A stretch of 7,155 nucleotides of DNA from Spirochaetaceae bacterium. GTDB lineage: Bacteria > Spirochaetota > Spirochaetia > Treponematales > Breznakiellaceae. Numbering within the stretch: the stretch's first letter is position 1; every line of letters starts with the position of its first letter. The position numbers and the translations under genes are program-made. The stretch spans positions 1 to 7,155 of the forward strand of contig JAISZQ010000187.1 of NCBI GenBank assembly GCA_031269165.1. Reading direction: 5' to 3'. The notes under the pieces are model-generated. The model saw only the letters and a list, made by a program, of their open reading frames with translations, did not search any database and was not told where the DNA came from. Of this stretch, positions 5,722 through 7,155 are shown one piece after another.

Positions 5722-5825
5722 CAAAAATGGGATGGTTCTTTTTTGTCTTACTCGGGAACGGTTTCTCGTCCCAAATCGTCGCATTTCACCCCGATGCGGG
5801 ACAATATAGAACCGTCCCAATTTTT
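5722..5825. repeat. REP/MITE-like palindromic cluster
   Basis: Three related motifs lie close together: GGGATGGTTCT with TTTTTTGTC (5729-5747), GGGAACGGTTTCTCGTCCC (5754-5772), and, inverted, GGGAC...AGAACCGTCCC (5798-5818). The outer ones are flanked by A-rich and T-rich strings, so AAAAATGGGATGGTTCT and AGAACCGTCCCAATTTTT form long inverted arms. GGGACGGTTCT...GTCCC strings are common extragenic palindromes in many bacteria, as I recall. No transposase is present in the window. Confidence 0.5.
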
Positions 5826-5827
5826 CG

Positions 5828-5884
5828 TTTTGCACGTTTTACGAGGGAAAATGAACAGGCTTTTGCACGTTTTCTGAGGGAAAA
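5828..5884. repeat. 24-bp direct repeat, two copies, 33-bp period
   Basis: TTTTGCACGTTTT followed by GAGGGAAAA occurs at 5828-5851 and again at 5861-5884. The copies differ only at the bases between these two blocks (AC against CT). Only two copies are present, separated by 9 bases. Confidence 0.85.
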
Positions 5885-5905
5885 GGCAACGCATTTCCCG
5901 TTGCC
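5881..5905 (-). terminator. Intrinsic terminator of the permease gene
   Basis: On the minus strand GGCAACG and CGTTGCC form a perfect 7-bp stem (5899-5905 with 5885-5891) around a 7-base loop, followed directly by TTTT (5884-5881). It lies about 100 bases after the permease stop. A second stem, GCCGCA/TGCGGC (5903-5922), abuts it. Confidence 0.65.
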
Positions 5906-6003
5906 GCAAGCTCTTGTGCGGCGCTTTTCACAAAGGACGATTCCCGTCCTCGGGGGCGACGGTTCTTGCCAAAGCCGCCGCCCCACCTCCGGACCCGCCG
6001 CGC

Positions 6004-7155
6004 CTACCGCTGCCGTCCCGCGGCCGCGAGCAGGGCGTCGAGCGCGGGGTTGCCCGGATTCAGGAAGAGCACACGCTCTTGTCCGTGGATCACTTTGTCG
6101 TCCGCCGTCTCCGGTCCGCCGTACACCCCCTCCGCGCCGCCGAAATAAGTGTCGGGGCCCAAGGAAAAATACAGGCGATAAACATCGTTTTGGTCCCAAG
6201 CGTCCGACTCCGCCCCTTCCAAGGCGGCGCGAATCGATTCGGGGTCCCGGAACACGGCGATTTCCTCTTCCGACCCTATGCGGCGAAAGCGGTCCGCAGG
6301 GTCCCGCGTCGCCGTGTAATGCACGAGGCGGATGCTCTTCACGGAGTCGCGCCAAGCCGTAAGCCTGTCGTAATATCCGTTTTCCGAGAGCCACGCGACC
6401 GTGTTCGCAAAGCGCGGGGATACGGACAAGGAAAACCAACGCGAGTCGTCATCGACGCGACTGCTCACGTCAATGACCGCGAGCGGCTGCGTCAGGTCGA
6501 AGAACCGGTCGTAGTCCAAAAGGCGCAGGTCCCTGTCGACGGCGTCCGTGAGTCCGTCGTACGCGTCGGAGGAAAGGACGATGGACTCCATTCCGATTAT
6601 GTTCTCCGAGACGGAAATACTCTCTATCTTCCCGATAGCGGGGTTCTCGAAGCTGTTCTGCGCGCGGAATTCTTCGGACTCCACAAGGGCGCGCAGGGAG
6701 GCGTCTTCTTTGCAGAAGTCGGCGGGAAGCTTGCCGTAGCTCCTGCTCAGGGAGGACCCGGCGCCCGAGAACGCGTAGCGCAGCGTCGTGTTGTACACGT
6801 AGGCCGGGCCGTAGGCATAGGGGGAGGCCAACACCGCCCTGAGCGCGGCCCTGTTCTCCGTGACGCGTCTGTGAAAGGCCGTCACGGCCTCTATGTTCGC
6901 CGCCTCGCGGAAGGTATAACCCTCGCCGAACCGGATGATCGCGTCGAGAACGGGAATCGGCGGGGACAGGACGACGGACGAGACGCGGGACGCGTCCGGG
7001 ACGCGCCGCTCGTAGCCGTAGAGGTCCAGACGCAGCCCGGCGAACAGCAGCAGAGAAACCAGTGCGAAGACCCCGAGCTGCAAGGCCGTTTCGCGGTTCA
7101 GGATGCGCCGCGTCTTCTTCGCGATGATGCGCGCGAGCGCGAAGGCGACGAGGGC
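6004..7155 (-). CDS. ABC-type permease C-terminal part, DUF6449-like domain (5' end cut by window)
   Basis: The minus-strand frame is open from the window end to a TAG at 6004-6006, giving 383 visible residues with the start outside; the TTG at 7083 is internal. The visible part begins with the end of a hydrophobic segment (ALVAFALARII), a basic loop KKTRRILNRE, then a membrane helix LGVFALVSLLLFAGL (residues 27-41). A large hydrophilic domain of about 340 residues follows, starting DLYGYERRVPD (44-54). A membrane anchor followed by GYERRVP is what I recall for DUF6449 domains at the C-terminus of Firmicute ABC-2-type permeases, so the domain would face outside. An ATPase partner is not in the window. 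The gene is much more GC-rich than the operon and converges on it, so it is a separate unit. The product class is moderately sure; the coding call is strong. Confidence 0.7.
   Translation of the reverse strand, partial: ALVAFALARIIAKKTRRILNRETALQLGVFALVSLLLFAGLRLDLYGYERRVPDASRVSSVVLSPPIPVLDAIIRFGEGYTFREAANIEAVTAFHRRVTENRAALRAVLASPYAYGPAYVYNTTLRYAFSGAGSSLSRSYGKLPADFCKEDASLRALVESEEFRAQNSFENPAIGKIESISVSENIIGMESIVLSSDAYDGLTDAVDRDLRLLDYDRFFDLTQPLAVIDVSSRVDDDSRWFSLSVSPRFANTVAWLSENGYYDRLTAWRDSVKSIRLVHYTATRDPADRFRRIGSEEEIAVFRDPESIRAALEGAESDAWDQNDVYRLYFSLGPDTYFGGAEGVYGGPETADDKVIHGQERVLFLNPGNPALDALLAAAGRQR

Larger units (their letters stand above)
5585..6003. other. Intergenic junction between the operon and the permease gene
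   Basis: These 419 bases lie between two genes that converge on each other. I find no credible gene. They contain the operon terminator, an IS-end-like hairpin (5661-5691), a cluster of GGGAC/GTCCC motifs (5722-5825), a 24-bp direct repeat (5828-5884) and a minus-strand terminator (5881-5905). From about 5885 rightward the base composition turns clearly GC-rich. The part at 5923-6003 shows nothing further that I can name. Confidence 0.75.

Noticed and set aside
5828..5884. A start of a CRISPR array.
   Set aside because: Only two repeat copies exist, the gap between them is 9 bases, and no cas genes are seen.
5786..6439. A 217-codon minus-strand frame and a 221-codon plus-strand frame (5697-6362) over the junction and permease gene.
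   Set aside because: Both overlap the permease coding frame, are dominated by Arg, Pro and Gly from GC-rich DNA, and translate the palindromic and direct repeats. The permease frame has the membrane helix and domain signature.

Overview
The window looks like a bacterial chromosome segment, most likely from an anaerobic Firmicute (Clostridia-like). This rests on very strong Shine-Dalgarno sequences (one matches 11 bases of the 16S 3' end complement), short intergenic gaps, intrinsic terminators and the protein families present. It is an inference from style and content; no rRNA or other marker gene is present.

Layout. (1) Positions 1-577, minus strand: a TetR/AcrR-family regulator, cut by the window start very near its C-terminus. 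(2) Positions 578-954: a 377-base divergent control region holding a good sigma-A-type promoter whose -35 and -10 each lie within or against a dyad (candidate operators), then a long leader with an inverted repeat and three tandem 9-bp repeats ending in the Shine-Dalgarno sequence. (3) Positions 955-5584, plus strand: four tightly spaced genes that read as one operon. They encode a SnoaL/NTF2-fold protein resembling bile-acid 7-alpha-dehydratase BaiE, an MFS transporter of the oxalate/formate-antiporter-like type, a poorly known TIGR04076-like protein with a C-terminal winged-helix-like tail, and a CocE/NonD (peptidase S15 type) alpha/beta hydrolase homologue. A clear intrinsic terminator follows at 5601-5640. 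(4) Positions 5641-6003: a non-coding junction with an IS-end-like hairpin, a REP/MITE-like cluster of GGGAC...GTCCC motifs, a 24-bp direct repeat with 33-bp period, and a minus-strand terminator. (5) Positions 6004-7155, minus strand: the C-terminal part of a clearly more GC-rich gene, probably an ABC-type permease with a DUF6449-like extracytoplasmic domain, truncated by the window end.

How it may work together (inference). The divergent TetR protein probably senses a small ligand and controls the operon. The MFS protein would move the ligand or a related organic acid or steroid-like compound across the membrane. The SnoaL/BaiE-like protein would carry out a dehydration, isomerisation or similar step, and the S15-like protein would hydrolyse or merely bind an ester or amide. 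The TIGR04076-like protein has no assigned role. The most interesting point is that the S15 homologue appears to lack the Asp and His of its catalytic triad and has an altered nucleophile elbow. It may therefore be a pseudo-enzyme or use different chemistry in an undescribed small-molecule module.
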